Assembly (NCBI GenBank): GCA_963823535.1
Contig: CAWGLZ010000006.1
Coordinates: forward strand, 1,364,001 to 1,428,000
Length of the DNA stretch: 64,000 nucleotides
Source of the DNA: RPQJ01 sp963823535
GTDB taxonomy: Bacteria > Pseudomonadota > Gammaproteobacteria > Steroidobacterales > Steroidobacteraceae
Direction: 5' to 3'
Shown here: piece by piece, positions 1-8,480 of the stretch
Layout of the letters: every line of letters starts with the position of its first letter
How positions within the stretch are numbered: position 1 is the first letter of the stretch
Notes under the pieces: model-generated
What the model saw: only the letters and a program-made list of their open reading frames with translations
Database searches by the model: none
Told to the model about the DNA's origin: nothing
Program-made: the position numbers and the translations under genes

Positions 1-90
1 ACCGAGCACGGCAAGGCCATCCACATCCTGCGCATGGTGATCCTGCGCGTCGGCGCCTACATGGATTACCTGATCCTCAAGCTGCACTGA
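1..90 (+). CDS. C-terminal fragment of an unidentified protein
   Basis: Only the last 29 codons are present; the reading frame is open from base 1 and stops with TGA at 88-90. The visible tail (HILRMVILRVGAYMDYLILKLH) is hydrophobic, basic and possibly membrane-associated, but too short to assign. The next gene, an outer-membrane efflux factor, starts four bases after the stop, so the two are probably co-transcribed. By inference this could be the inner-membrane or periplasmic partner of an efflux system, but nothing in the fragment proves it. Confidence 0.5.
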   Translation, partial: TEHGKAIHILRMVILRVGAYMDYLILKLH

Positions 91-94
91 CGCC

Positions 95-1507
95 ATGAGC
101 ACACGCAACACGCCGCTGGTGCTCACGGTGCTTGCCACGCTCTCCGCGTGCGCCCTTGCTCCGCCGCCGCAGCCGGACGATTACCGCGACGAGGCGCTGG
201 CTGGCGTGCAGGTTCCGGGCCTGTGGACGGCCGAGGGCGAGGCAGGTGGTCCGGTGGCGGGGTCGTGGCTCGCAATGTTCGGCGACCCACGGCTCGACGC
301 CATGGTGGCCGAGGCGATGGCGAACAACCTCGACCTGCGGGTGGCCGCTGCACGGGTGCAGGTCGCGTCGGAGTACGTCAATCTCGCGGACTCGACACTG
401 TACCCGCAGGTGAACGTGCTGGCGCGTGGCGGTGGCAAGCTCGGCGGCGACGCGACGGGTATGCAGGGTGCGGGACTCTTCGCCGACTGGGAAATCGACC
501 TGTGGGGCCGCCTGCGATCCGAGCGCGCCGCCACGGCGGCGGGCTATGAGGCGATCGTCGCCGACACCGAGTACGCGCGGCAGTCGGTGGCCGCGCTGGT
601 GGCGAAGGCCTATTTCCTGGCCGTCGAGGCCACGCTGCAGCTCGATCTCGCCGGGCAGACGGTCGGGACGTCGCAGCAACTCGTCGACTTCGCCGAACAG
701 CGGCAGCGCATCGGCCGTGGCGACGGCTACGACGTGGCGCTCGCCCGGGCCGACGTCGAAACGTTCCGGGATACGGTCGAGAAGCTCAAGCTGTCGCGCG
801 ATCAGGCGTTGCGTGCGCTGGAAACGCTGGTCGGACGTTATCCGTCGGCCGACGTGGAGGTGGCGACGCAGCTCGCGAAGCCGACGGGACCCGTGCCCGC
901 CGGCCTGCCGTCCGAACTTCTCGAACGACGTCCGGACGTGGTGGCCGCGGAACGGTCCGTCGAGGCGGCTTTTTACGGCGTCAAGGGCGCGGAGGCGGCC
1001 CGCCTTCCGAGCCTGCGGCTCACCGCGTCCGTCAGCGACATTTCGAGCGACATTTTCGTGCTCAAGCCGCGCGACAACCCGGTCTGGAGCATGGGCGGCA
1101 GCCTCCTGCAGCCGGTCTTTTACGGTGGAGCGCTGCAGACACAGGTCCGCATCCGCACCGCCGAGCAGGAGCAGGCCATCACCGAGTACGGACGGATCGG
1201 CGCCCGCGCGTTCGCCGAGGTGGAGGATGCGTTGTCGGCCGAATACGCGTCGGGTCGGCGCGAGGAGGTCCTCGCGCGTGCCGTCGCCGAGAACCAGAAG
1301 GCCCTCGAGTTCGCCCGGCAGCGCTACGAAGTCGGCTCCGGCGATCTGCGTGCCGTGTCCCAGCAGCAGCTCGCACTGTTCGGGACGAATTCGGCCCTGC
1401 TGCGGGTGCAGTCCGAGCGACTCGTGCAGCGGGTCAATCTCCATCTCGCCCTCGGCGGCGGATTCGACGCAGCACCGACGCCCGCAGCGGTCGCCAACGT
1501 GGAGTAG
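95..1507 (+). CDS. TolC/OprM-like outer-membrane efflux lipoprotein (NodT family)
   Basis: This 470-residue protein matches the outer-membrane channel subunits of tripartite efflux pumps. It has an N-terminal signal peptide ending in a lipobox (LSAC, Cys about residue 19), so it should be lipid-anchored in the outer membrane. Two TolC-type repeats follow, each with long helices. Family-typical phrases are visible, including DWEIDLWGRLRSE near residue 130, LLERRPDVVAAE near 275 and FARQRYEVGSGDLRAV near 410. It should join an inner-membrane pump and an adaptor to export small molecules. Neither partner gene lies in the window, though the truncated gene just upstream may be one. Confidence 0.9.
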   Translation: MSTRNTPLVLTVLATLSACALAPPPQPDDYRDEALAGVQVPGLWTAEGEAGGPVAGSWLAMFGDPRLDAMVAEAMANNLDLRVAAARVQVASEYVNLADSTLYPQVNVLARGGGKLGGDATGMQGAGLFADWEIDLWGRLRSERAATAAGYEAIVADTEYARQSVAALVAKAYFLAVEATLQLDLAGQTVGTSQQLVDFAEQRQRIGRGDGYDVALARADVETFRDTVEKLKLSRDQALRALETLVGRYPSADVEVATQLAKPTGPVPAGLPSELLERRPDVVAAERSVEAAFYGVKGAEAARLPSLRLTASVSDISSDIFVLKPRDNPVWSMGGSLLQPVFYGGALQTQVRIRTAEQEQAITEYGRIGARAFAEVEDALSAEYASGRREEVLARAVAENQKALEFARQRYEVGSGDLRAVSQQQLALFGTNSALLRVQSERLVQRVNLHLALGGGFDAAPTPAAVANVE

Positions 1508-1512
1508 GGCTC

Positions 1513-2580
1513 ATGCCAGACTGGCGATATCACGCGCTGATGGCGGCGGCTTGCGCGGCTGTCGGCCTGGCGTCCGTGGGCCAGGCGGCGGACCGCCCCA
1601 CCGTCCACGTGCTCGCCACCGGCGGCACCATCGCGGGCGTCCAGGCGAGTGCGACGGGCTACGCGTACCGGTCGGGCGCCTACGACGTGAATGCGTTGCT
1701 ACAGGCCGTGCCGAATCTCGGCGAGCTCGCGATCATCACCGGCGAGCAGGTCGCGAACATCGGCAGCCAGGACATGAACGACGCGATCTGGCTCAAGCTC
1801 GCCCGGCGCGTCAACGCCGTGCTGGCCGAGCCCGGCACGGACGGCATCCTGATCACGCACGGCACGGACACGCTGGAGGAGACGAGCTACTTCCTGTCGC
1901 TGATCACCCGCAGCGACAAGCCGGTGGTGATGGTGGGGGCCATGCGGCCGGCGAATGCGCTCAGCGCCGACGGCCCGGGCAACCTGTACAACGGCGTCGC
2001 CGTGGTGGCGGATCCCCGCGCCAGGGGCAAGGGCACGCTGGTCGTGCTCGCCGACACGATCCATTACGCGCGCAACGTGGTCAAGACCGACACCACCAGC
2101 GTGCAGACCTTCCAGAGCCTGAACCGCGGCCCGGCCGGCGTGGTGCACACCGGCAAGATCGAGTGGTTCGAGCCGATGGACAGGAAGCAGGGTCTGGCCA
2201 GCGAGTTCTCGGTGGACGCGCTCGATACACTGCCGCGCGTGGACATCATCCATGCGCACGCCAACATGAGCGCCGACCTGATCGACGCGGCCATCGCGAA
2301 CGGCGCGAAGGGCCTGGTGATCGCGGGCGTGGGCGACGGCAACATGACGACCCCGGCGCTGGATGCATTGACCCGGGCAGCGAAGAGCGGCGTCGCGGTG
2401 GTGCGCAGCACGCGCCTGCCCGCGGGCATCGTCCTGCGCAACAACGAGGTGAACGACGACGAGAAGGGCTTCGTCGCCTCGGGCGAGCTGAGTCCGGCCA
2501 AGTCACGCGTGCTGCTGCAGCTCGCGTTGACCCGGACGAAGGACCCGAACGCGATCCAGAAGATGTTCTACGAATACTGA
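1513..2580 (+). CDS. ansB: Type II (periplasmic) L-asparaginase
   Basis: The 355-residue product hydrolyses L-asparagine to aspartate and ammonia. Both asparaginase signatures are present: the TGGTIAG loop with the nucleophilic Thr at residue 39, and HGTDTLEET with the Thr118-Asp119 pair. An N-terminal signal peptide (about 26 residues, ending near GQAA) puts it in the periplasm, as expected for the high-affinity type II enzyme, and the length after cleavage fits the family. The C-terminus ends in FYEY, close to the usual end of this family. It starts six bases after the efflux lipoprotein stop, so it may be read from the same transcript, although no functional link is obvious. Confidence 0.93.
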   Translation: MPDWRYHALMAAACAAVGLASVGQAADRPTVHVLATGGTIAGVQASATGYAYRSGAYDVNALLQAVPNLGELAIITGEQVANIGSQDMNDAIWLKLARRVNAVLAEPGTDGILITHGTDTLEETSYFLSLITRSDKPVVMVGAMRPANALSADGPGNLYNGVAVVADPRARGKGTLVVLADTIHYARNVVKTDTTSVQTFQSLNRGPAGVVHTGKIEWFEPMDRKQGLASEFSVDALDTLPRVDIIHAHANMSADLIDAAIANGAKGLVIAGVGDGNMTTPALDALTRAAKSGVAVVRSTRLPAGIVLRNNEVNDDEKGFVASGELSPAKSRVLLQLALTRTKDPNAIQKMFYEY

Positions 2581-2689
2581 CCCGTGTCCGGCGGGGGCAT
2601 CGCTGCACCCCGGCCAGTCACCGTTTCAAGGACGGGCCACGATCGCGCCGGTGCCGGCATCCGTCGCCCAGCCTGCCGATGCCGTTCCT

Positions 2690-3064
2690 TCAGCGGCGCC
2701 CTGCGCGCGGCATCGGTCGTGTGGCGGGTCTTGGCGAAGGGCGACTGGTGGGCCGGCTCGCGGTCGACGGCCGGGTGGCAGGCATCGCCGACGGGCCGCC
2801 CACCTCGGCGGGCAAGGTCGTCGGCCGGTCGGGCTTATTCGGCCGATCGGGGCGCTCACCGGGCGGAACGACGACGACGGGTGGATAGGGCGCGTAGTAG
2901 CCGCCGCCGTAGTAGGGGCCGTAGTAACCGCCGTAGCCGTAACTCATGCTGACGCTGGTCGATACGCCGCTGTCGGTGCCGCAACCCGGGAGCGCCAGCA
3001 GCGCGACGCTCAATGCCCCGGCGAGCACGAAGGGCCGCGTTCCTCGGGTGTGACGCCGGATCAT
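2690..3064 (-). CDS. Small low-complexity lipoprotein
   Basis: I do not recognise this 124-residue protein. A basic start, a hydrophobic stretch and a lipobox ending in Cys (LLALPGC, about residue 28) predict a lipid-anchored exported protein. A Gly/Tyr-rich patch follows (GYGGYYGPYYGGGYY), then a Pro/Val run, then a long Arg/Pro/Ser/Thr-rich disordered tail. I chose the ATG at 3064 because it overlaps the TGA of the upstream VOC gene (ATGA) and gives a proper signal peptide; a longer open frame upstream lies inside that gene. The tail is strongly basic and could bind nucleic acid, polysaccharide or lipopolysaccharide, but no function is assigned. Confidence 0.6.
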   Translation of the reverse strand: MIRRHTRGTRPFVLAGALSVALLALPGCGTDSGVSTSVSMSYGYGGYYGPYYGGGYYAPYPPVVVVPPGERPDRPNKPDRPTTLPAEVGGPSAMPATRPSTASRPTSRPSPRPATRPMPRAGRR

Positions 3065-3969
3065 GGCCGCGCCTCCTGATCGTGCAACTGTGCCACCCCG
3101 ACGGGTGCACCGGTCGGGTCGGCGATGACGGCCACGATGGCCCGCTTCAGGACCACGGGTTCGCGCAGGACCCGGCCTCCCGCGGCGCGCGCCTTGTCCG
3201 CCGCCGCCTTCGCATCCGCGACGCGCACGTACGGCAGCCATACGACCGTCTCGCGCGGGTCGAGTTTCTGCATGATGCCGGCCCGCACGTGCCCGCCGGA
3301 GACGAGGTGCACGCCGCTGCGTGTGCCGTCGAGCTGCAGCGGCTGTATGTCGTAACCCACGACTTCCCGGTAGAACGCCGCCGCGCGTTCCACGTCGCCG
3401 CTCCACAGGTCGAGCCAGATCCACTCGTTCAGGTCACCCAGGTAGTCGGCCGGATCGCCGCTTTTCGAGTGCACGACGCCAAAAGGTGCGCCCTCCGGAT
3501 CCTGGAAGACTGCGGTCTCGCCGCGTTCGCCGAGCATCGTCGGCGCCAGCACCACCGTGCCGCCACCCCGGGTGACGGCCTCGGCCGCCGCGTGCACGTC
3601 CGGCACGGACACCAGCCCGATCCAGCGCGCCGACGGAGTCTTGTCCTTGAGCGCGCGCTGGTCGAAGACCATGCCGCCGATCGGCAGGCCGTCGGCCAGC
3701 ACCAGGGTGTAGGTGTCGCGATCGTCATCGCCGCCGTAGGTCTCGTAGGTCCAGCCGAAGACCTGGCCGTAGAAATCCGCGGCCGTTGCGACATCCGAGG
3801 TGACCAGGTCGCCCCAGACCCAGCGGCCCGGAACGTGCTGGCCGCTGGGCGGGTCCACGATCGGCGGCCAGTAACGGTCGGCCGCGCTGGCGGCCAGGGC
3901 CAGCGTGGACAGAGCCGCGCTGGCGACCGCCAGCACGGCCGTTCGGGCGGAAAAACGCAGCTCGGGCAC
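3061..3969 (-). CDS. Exported two-domain VOC (glyoxalase-fold) protein
   Basis: The 302-residue product has a signal peptide (residues 1-30) followed by two vicinal-oxygen-chelate modules, at about residues 45-165 and 175-295. Features typical of VOC repeats are visible: FYGQVFGW and FYREVVGY helices, and the strands FQDPEGAPFGVVH and IADPTGAPVGVAQ. The family covers glyoxalases, dioxygenases and resistance proteins, so the substrate cannot be told. Export of a VOC protein is less common than cytoplasmic location. The gene is translationally coupled to the downstream lipoprotein gene through an ATGA overlap, so the pair may act together at the cell envelope. Confidence 0.8.
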   Translation of the reverse strand: MPELRFSARTAVLAVASAALSTLALAASAADRYWPPIVDPPSGQHVPGRWVWGDLVTSDVATAADFYGQVFGWTYETYGGDDDRDTYTLVLADGLPIGGMVFDQRALKDKTPSARWIGLVSVPDVHAAAEAVTRGGGTVVLAPTMLGERGETAVFQDPEGAPFGVVHSKSGDPADYLGDLNEWIWLDLWSGDVERAAAFYREVVGYDIQPLQLDGTRSGVHLVSGGHVRAGIMQKLDPRETVVWLPYVRVADAKAAADKARAAGGRVLREPVVLKRAIVAVIADPTGAPVGVAQLHDQEARP

Positions 3970-4085
3970 GGGCGTCTCGCATGTGGTCGACTGGCCGGAA
4001 TGTTAGCCGATCCGGCGCTGGACAAGGGCACGGGTTTCCGGGTGTCATGTCAGGCTGCAATCAAGCTACGACGAGAGGCGCAGCC

Positions 4086-5237
4086 ATGACCGAGGCCCAG
4101 TATCGCTCCCGCTGGATGGATGACGACCTCGAACTGTTCCGCGATGCGGCCCGGCGCTTTGTCGAGAACGAGATCGTCCCGAACGATGCGCGCTGGCGCG
4201 AGCAGCACCACGTTGACCGCGAGCTCTGGAACAAGGCGGGTGAGGTCGGGCTGCTCTGCACGGACATCCCGGCCGAGTACGGCGGCCTGGGCGGCGACGC
4301 ACGCCACGAGGCGGTGGTCGTCGAGGAACTGGGCCGGCGCGGCATCACGAGCTTCGGCACCACCGTGCACAGCATCCTCGCGCACTACGTGCTGAATTAT
4401 GGTTCCGAGGCGCAGAAGCAGGACTGGCTGCCGCGCATGGCGAGCGGCGAGCTGGTCGGTGCGATCGCGATGACCGAACCGGGGGCCGGCTCGGACCTTC
4501 AGGCGGTCAAGACCCGCGCGGTACGCGACGGCGGACACTACGTGCTGAACGGTGCCAAGACGTTCATCTCGAACGGCCTGCACGCGGGCCTCGTGGGCGT
4601 GGTTGCGAAGACCGATCCGACGAAGGGCGCCAAGGGCATCTCCATCGTGATGCTGGAGACGAAGGACCTGCCCGGCTACCGCGTCGGCCGCGTGCTCGAC
4701 AAGATCGGGCAGAACGGCTGGGACACGGCCGAGTTCTTCCTCGACGACTGCCGCGTGCCGGCCGACTGCCTGCTCGGTCCCGCCGAGGGCCAGGGCTTCG
4801 TCCAGTTGATGCGCGACCTGCCCTACGAGCGGGCGCTGCTGGCGCTCGGCGGGGTGGCGGCGATGGAGTACGCGCTCGCGCTGACGGTGGACTATACGCG
4901 CAGCCGCAAGGCCTTCGGGCAGGCGCTGCTCGAGATGCAGAACACGCGTTTCAAGCTCGCCGAAGTCAAGACGCAGGTGCAGGTGGCGCGTGTGTTCATC
5001 GACGACTGCATCGAGAAGCTCAAGGATGGCACGCTCGACACCGTCACGGCCTCCATGGCGAAGCTGTGGATCACCAACGCGCAGTGCCGGGTCATGGACG
5101 AGTGCCTGCAGTTGTTCGGTGGCTACGGCTACATGCGCGAGTACCCGATCTCGCTGCTCTACGCCGATTCCCGCGTCCAGCGCATCTACGGCGGGGCCGA
5201 CGAGATCATGAAGGAGATCGTGGCGAGGTCGCTCTGA
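4086..5237 (+). CDS. Acyl-CoA dehydrogenase
   Basis: This 383-residue flavoenzyme carries out the first, FAD-dependent alpha,beta-oxidation of an acyl-CoA. Signatures are clear: AMTEPGAGSDL (about residue 130) in the FAD-binding region, RKAFGQALLEMQ (about 280), and LQLFGGYGYMREYPI near 345 followed by RIYGGADEIMKEI at the C-terminus. The catalytic glutamate of this subfamily is usually in the GGADE segment. I started it at ATG 4086, preceded by GAGAGG, rather than at an upstream in-frame ATG without a ribosome site. It overlaps the following racemase gene by one base, which points to catabolism of 2-methyl-branched acyl-CoAs. Confidence 0.92.
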   Translation: MTEAQYRSRWMDDDLELFRDAARRFVENEIVPNDARWREQHHVDRELWNKAGEVGLLCTDIPAEYGGLGGDARHEAVVVEELGRRGITSFGTTVHSILAHYVLNYGSEAQKQDWLPRMASGELVGAIAMTEPGAGSDLQAVKTRAVRDGGHYVLNGAKTFISNGLHAGLVGVVAKTDPTKGAKGISIVMLETKDLPGYRVGRVLDKIGQNGWDTAEFFLDDCRVPADCLLGPAEGQGFVQLMRDLPYERALLALGGVAAMEYALALTVDYTRSRKAFGQALLEMQNTRFKLAEVKTQVQVARVFIDDCIEKLKDGTLDTVTASMAKLWITNAQCRVMDECLQLFGGYGYMREYPISLLYADSRVQRIYGGADEIMKEIVARSL

Positions 5238-6376
5238 TGGGCCCGCTCCAGGGCCTGCGGGTGGTCGAACTCGCGGGCATCGGCCCGGGGCCGTTCTGCG
5301 GCATGCTGCTCGCCGACCTCGGCGCGGACGTCGTGCTGGTGGACCGCAAGGGCGGCTCGCTGCCGTTCGGCGCAGAGCCGCGCTACGACATCACGCGCCG
5401 CGGCAAGCGCTCGATTGCGGTGGACCTCAAGCAACCGGGTGCGGCCGAGGTGGTGCTGCGCCTGGTGGATAACGCCGACGCCCTGCTCGAAGGCTTCCGC
5501 CCCGGTGTGATGGAGCGGCTGGGCCTCGGGCCGGACATCTGCCTCGCCCGCAATCCGCGTCTCGCCTACGGGCGGCTCACCGGGTGGGGGCAGACGGGTC
5601 CGCTTGCGCAGGCGGCCGGGCACGATCTCAACTACGTCGCGCTGAGCGGGTTGCTGTATCACGGTGGGCACCGGGACTCCGCGCCGTCGATTCCACCGAC
5701 CGTCGTCGGCGACATCGGTGGAGGCGCCATGTTCATGGCGCTCGGCCTCGTGAGCGCCATCCTGCATGCCCGGGAGACGGGCCGGGGACAGGTCATCGAC
5801 GCTGCGATCACCGATGGTTGCGCCGTCATGGGCGCCCTCATCCAGGGCCTGCGGGCACAACGCCTGTGGGCCGATCGTCGCCAGGCCAACGCCCTCGACG
5901 GGGGCGCTCACTGGTACGACTGCTACCAGTGCGCCGACGGTGAGTGGATCTCGGTCGGTGCGCTCGAGCCGCAGTTCTATCGCCTGCTGCTCACCAAGTG
6001 CGGCCTGGCCGGGCAGGGGCTCGAGGACGCGCAGTTCGACGTCGCGAACTGGCCGGATCTCAAGCAGCGCTTCGCCAGCCTGTTCAGCACTAGGACGCGC
6101 AACGAGTGGTGTGCCCTGCTCGAAGGCACCGACGTCTGCTTCGCGCCGGTGCTCAACCTGGCCGAGGCGCAGGAACACCCGCACAATCGCGCCCGCGAGG
6201 CCTACCTCGACGTCGGCGGCGTCCGGCATCCCGCGCCCGCGCCGAGGTTCGGCGCGACGCCGGCCAAGGTCCGCACGCCTCCGGCGGGCATCGGCGATCA
6301 GTCGGCCGAGGTGCTGCGTTCCGCGGGCTATTCGGACGCGGAGATCGCCGCGCTGGCCGGGTCCGGCGTCGTGTGA
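5237..6376 (+). CDS. Alpha-methylacyl-CoA racemase (CaiB/BaiF CoA-transferase family III)
   Basis: The 379-residue product belongs to family III CoA transferases, and its signatures favour the racemase branch: GWGQTGPLAQAAGHDLNY near residues 117-135 and ALSGLLYHGG just after. In the racemases this region supplies the catalytic His/Asp pair. The enzyme interconverts (R)- and (S)-2-methylacyl-CoA so that a stereospecific acyl-CoA dehydrogenase can act, and that partner lies directly upstream with a TGATG overlap. The 3-prime end overlaps the converging thioesterase gene by about 49 bases. A plain CoA transferase is the main alternative. Confidence 0.88.
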   Translation: MGPLQGLRVVELAGIGPGPFCGMLLADLGADVVLVDRKGGSLPFGAEPRYDITRRGKRSIAVDLKQPGAAEVVLRLVDNADALLEGFRPGVMERLGLGPDICLARNPRLAYGRLTGWGQTGPLAQAAGHDLNYVALSGLLYHGGHRDSAPSIPPTVVGDIGGGAMFMALGLVSAILHARETGRGQVIDAAITDGCAVMGALIQGLRAQRLWADRRQANALDGGAHWYDCYQCADGEWISVGALEPQFYRLLLTKCGLAGQGLEDAQFDVANWPDLKQRFASLFSTRTRNEWCALLEGTDVCFAPVLNLAEAQEHPHNRAREAYLDVGGVRHPAPAPRFGATPAKVRTPPAGIGDQSAEVLRSAGYSDAEIAALAGSGVV

Positions 6377-6813
6377 GGCATCACCACGAACTCACCGTCC
6401 AGCACTCCGACCTGCGCGCCCTCGCTCTCGAGCACCGAACCCACCCGGATGCGTGCTGCGCGGTTCCGGCCGAGCGTGGCGGCGAGCCGGGTCCACGCCG
6501 GGTCGCCGGGCGGCACGGCACTCGCCGTGAAACCGGCCGCGATCGGCCGCTCATAGCTCATGGTGTTGCGACGGATGAGGATGCGGCCGCTCAGGCCCGC
6601 GGAGCGCATCCGCAGGTAGAGCGCCGACCAGGCCGCCAGGATGGCCACCGCCGAGGCGCTGCCGCCGAACACCGTGTCACGGTGATTGATGTTGGGCTCG
6701 AGCGGCGCGTAGAGCGTCACCCCGTCGGGCGTGGCTCTGCGCACCTCGACCGCCATCGCCCGTGACAGCGGGATGCGCTCGTGCAGGAACGCCCGCAGTT
6801 CGGCGGCGTTCAT
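6328..6813 (-). CDS. YiiD-C-type thioesterase-domain protein
   Basis: This 161-residue protein resembles the putative thioesterase domain found at the C-terminus of YiiD. It is a hot-dog-like fold with the stretch NINHRDTVFGGSASAVAILAAW, in which NxxxTVFGGS is the family hallmark. It probably hydrolyses an acyl-CoA or acyl-ACP thioester, but the substrate is unknown. The start at 6813 overlaps the stop of the glutathione transferase gene (ATGA), so the two are co-translated. Its last roughly 49 bases run antisense to the end of the racemase gene. The position next to two acyl-CoA enzymes is suggestive, but they are transcribed in the opposite direction. Confidence 0.78.
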   Translation of the reverse strand: MNAAELRAFLHERIPLSRAMAVEVRRATPDGVTLYAPLEPNINHRDTVFGGSASAVAILAAWSALYLRMRSAGLSGRILIRRNTMSYERPIAAGFTASAVPPGDPAWTRLAATLGRNRAARIRVGSVLESEGAQVGVLDGEFVVMPHTTPDPASAAISASE

Positions 6814-7433
6814 GCCGATGCCAGCCCGGCGTCCTTCGCGCGCGCCCGGATCACCGCCGGTCGCTCGTTGAACGCATGGACGTAGCGATCGACGGCGGAT
6901 GAGCCGGTCACCAGGCCCCATTGCGTCGCCAGGCCGAGCGCGGTTCCCCAGAGCACGTCGGCCGCAGTGAACCGCTCGCCGAGCAGGCAGCGGCCCTGCT
7001 CGAGTTGCCGCGTCACCGTCCCGATCAGAGTGTCGAAGTCACCGTACGGCGAGGTGGCCTGCGGCGCGGGATCGCGCTTCAGTGCGCGATCGACCAGCGC
7101 GGGCTCGAAGCAGGAGCCGTAGAGGACCAGCCAGCGCAGGTAGGGACCGCGATCCGGATCGTCCAGTGGCGGCGCGAGTCCGCGTTCCGCATACAGGTCG
7201 GCGAGGTAGAGGTAGATCGCGACCTGCTCGGTGACGACGGCATCTCCATGGCGGATGGCCGGGACCTTGCCGAGCGGGTTGACCGCCAGGTATTCGGCGG
7301 CGCGCTGCTCGCCGCGCTTGAAGTCGAGCAGGTGGAGGTCGTAGTCGGCGCCGAGTTCCTCGAGCAGGAACAGCACGCTGGTCGAGCGCGTGCTCGGTGC
7401 GTGATAGAGGGTGATCCGGCGCTTGTCGTTCAT
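6810..7433 (-). CDS. Glutathione S-transferase family protein
   Basis: The 207-residue protein has the standard two-domain GST layout. An N-terminal thioredoxin-like domain (residues 1-85) includes YHAPSTRSTSV around the usual active-site Ser/Tyr, the cis-Pro motif KVPAIRHGD, and TEQVAIYLYL, which normally contacts the glutathione glutamyl group. A helical C-terminal domain follows (residues 95-205) with FTAADVLWG near 155. It should conjugate glutathione to electrophiles or act as a glutathione-dependent reductase. It is the first gene of a two-gene unit with the downstream thioesterase. Confidence 0.9.
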   Translation of the reverse strand: MNDKRRITLYHAPSTRSTSVLFLLEELGADYDLHLLDFKRGEQRAAEYLAVNPLGKVPAIRHGDAVVTEQVAIYLYLADLYAERGLAPPLDDPDRGPYLRWLVLYGSCFEPALVDRALKRDPAPQATSPYGDFDTLIGTVTRQLEQGRCLLGERFTAADVLWGTALGLATQWGLVTGSSAVDRYVHAFNERPAVIRARAKDAGLASA

Positions 7434-7543
7434 GGGCTCGCCTCGATTGGACGCTCAGCGCGTCAAGCCATCGGCTCCATCGTCGTCACCGGCCTCGACG
7501 CTCCTTGAGGAGACCGGGGCTGGCAAGCGTAGAATCCGGGGAT

Positions 7544-7563
7544 CAGGGCCGCAAGCAGCCCTG
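7544..7563 (+). promoter_or_regulatory. Leader hairpin upstream of the cyclic-nucleotide-binding gene
   Basis: CAGGGC and GCCCTG form a 6-bp perfect stem with an 8-base loop (CGCAAGCA), about 33 bases before the next start codon. A weak promoter pair, TTGAGG at 7505 and TAGAAT at 7530 with 19-base spacing, would place the hairpin in the mRNA leader. The role is inferred only. Confidence 0.3.
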
Positions 7564-7595
7564 TCGGGTCGGGATGCAAGTCTCAAGGGGGCGCC

Positions 7596-8072
7596 ATGAC
7601 AGATTCGATTCTTGATGCGGTGCAGCAGCACCCTTTCAGCCAGGGCCTCACGCCGGAGCACCGTGCGACGCTCGCGGCCCTCGGGTCGCGCGCCACGTAC
7701 GGCAAGGACGAACTGATCTTCGAAGAGGGCGACCTGCGGCACGAGTTCTTCCTGCTGATGCGGGGCCGGGTGGCGCTCGAGATGATGGCGCAGGGCATGG
7801 CGCTGCGCGTGCACACGCTCGAGCCCGGCGACGAACTGGGCTGGTCATCGGTGCTCTCGGGGCGCGGCAAGTTCTACCAGGCGCGTGCGCTGGAACCGGT
7901 CGAGGCGGTGAGGTTCGACGGCAACGCGCTGCTCGAGAAGTGCCGCGCCGACAACAGCTTCGGCTACAAGATCATGCACCGGCTGGTCGGCGTGGTGTCG
8001 GAGCGCCTGCAGGCCGCGCGGATGCAAGTGCTCGACATGTACTCGCCGATCGCGAAGAAGGCCGGGGCCTGA
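7596..8072 (+). CDS. Stand-alone cyclic-nucleotide-binding-domain protein
   Basis: The 158-residue protein is essentially one cyclic-nucleotide-binding beta-roll (about residues 14-130) of the Crp/Fnr type, with FEEGDLRHEFFLLMRGRVAL at the start of the roll and LEPGDELGWSSVL matching the phosphate-binding cassette region. The usual helix-turn-helix DNA-binding domain is missing; only a C-terminal helix and a short tail follow. It therefore probably acts as a ligand-sensing module or partner protein, not a transcription factor. The canonical Arg-Ala pair of cAMP receptors is not evident, so the ligand is uncertain. A good ribosome site (AGGGGG) precedes the ATG. Confidence 0.82.
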   Translation: MTDSILDAVQQHPFSQGLTPEHRATLAALGSRATYGKDELIFEEGDLRHEFFLLMRGRVALEMMAQGMALRVHTLEPGDELGWSSVLSGRGKFYQARALEPVEAVRFDGNALLEKCRADNSFGYKIMHRLVGVVSERLQAARMQVLDMYSPIAKKAGA

Positions 8073-8081
8073 GCCGCGTCT

Positions 8082-8480
8082 TCAGCGCGAGGGCAGGCGG
8101 TGCATCCAGAGGCCGAGACCGATTCCGAACGCGGCCAGCAGCGCCTGGAGCCAGCGCGGCTCGACGAAGAACACGATTGAAATGCCCAGCGTCACCGCCA
8201 TCATCGTGATGGCGACGAACTTCGTGCGCCGTGGAATGCTGCGGTGCTCGTGCCATTCGCGAACGATCGGCCCGAACAGCCGATGGGCCAGCAGCCATTC
8301 GTGGAGGGGCCGGTAGCTGCGGGCGAAGCAGGCGGCGGCGAGCAGCACCAGCGGCGTGGTCGGCAGCACCGGCAGGAAGGCGCCTGCGATGCCCAGCACC
8401 AGCGACACTGCGCCCGCGACGAAGAACAGCGCGCGAACGACGGGCGAGCCGTGCTCGTGGCTGGACGGGTCGGGCTTCAA
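8082..8480 (-). CDS. ybaN: YbaN-like DUF454 inner-membrane protein
   Basis: The 132-residue protein has the DUF454 pattern: two N-terminal hydrophobic segments around LVLGIAGAFLPVLPTTPLVLLAAACFARS, then a conserved WLLAHRLFGP segment and further hydrophobic helices. Function in this family is unknown. I placed the start at TTG 8480, which overlaps the TGA of nuoN (TTGA); no ATG or GTG precedes the conserved part, and the longer frame lies inside nuoN. It is thus the last cistron of the nuo operon, which may mean only shared expression. The 3-prime end lies nine bases from the converging cyclic-nucleotide-binding gene. Confidence 0.75.
   Translation of the reverse strand: MKPDPSSHEHGSPVVRALFFVAGAVSLVLGIAGAFLPVLPTTPLVLLAAACFARSYRPLHEWLLAHRLFGPIVREWHEHRSIPRRTKFVAITMMAVTLGISIVFFVEPRWLQALLAAFGIGLGLWMHRLPSR

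Noticed and set aside
77..1444. Long minus-strand open frame across the efflux gene
   Set aside because: It is a high-GC shadow of the TolC-family gene; it has no recognisable domain and an Arg/His/Leu-rich composition.
426..2888. 820-codon plus-strand frame
   Set aside because: It crosses two well-supported genes in another frame and is rich in Arg, Ser, Pro and Ala, as expected for shadow translation.
7530..7595. Possible SRP (4.5S-like) RNA upstream of the cyclic-nucleotide-binding gene, because of GCAAGCAGCC and CGGGATG strings
   Set aside because: The GGAAGGAAGCAGCC core is not present and the ends do not pair as they should; the 3-prime end is GGGGGC where GCCCCC would be needed.
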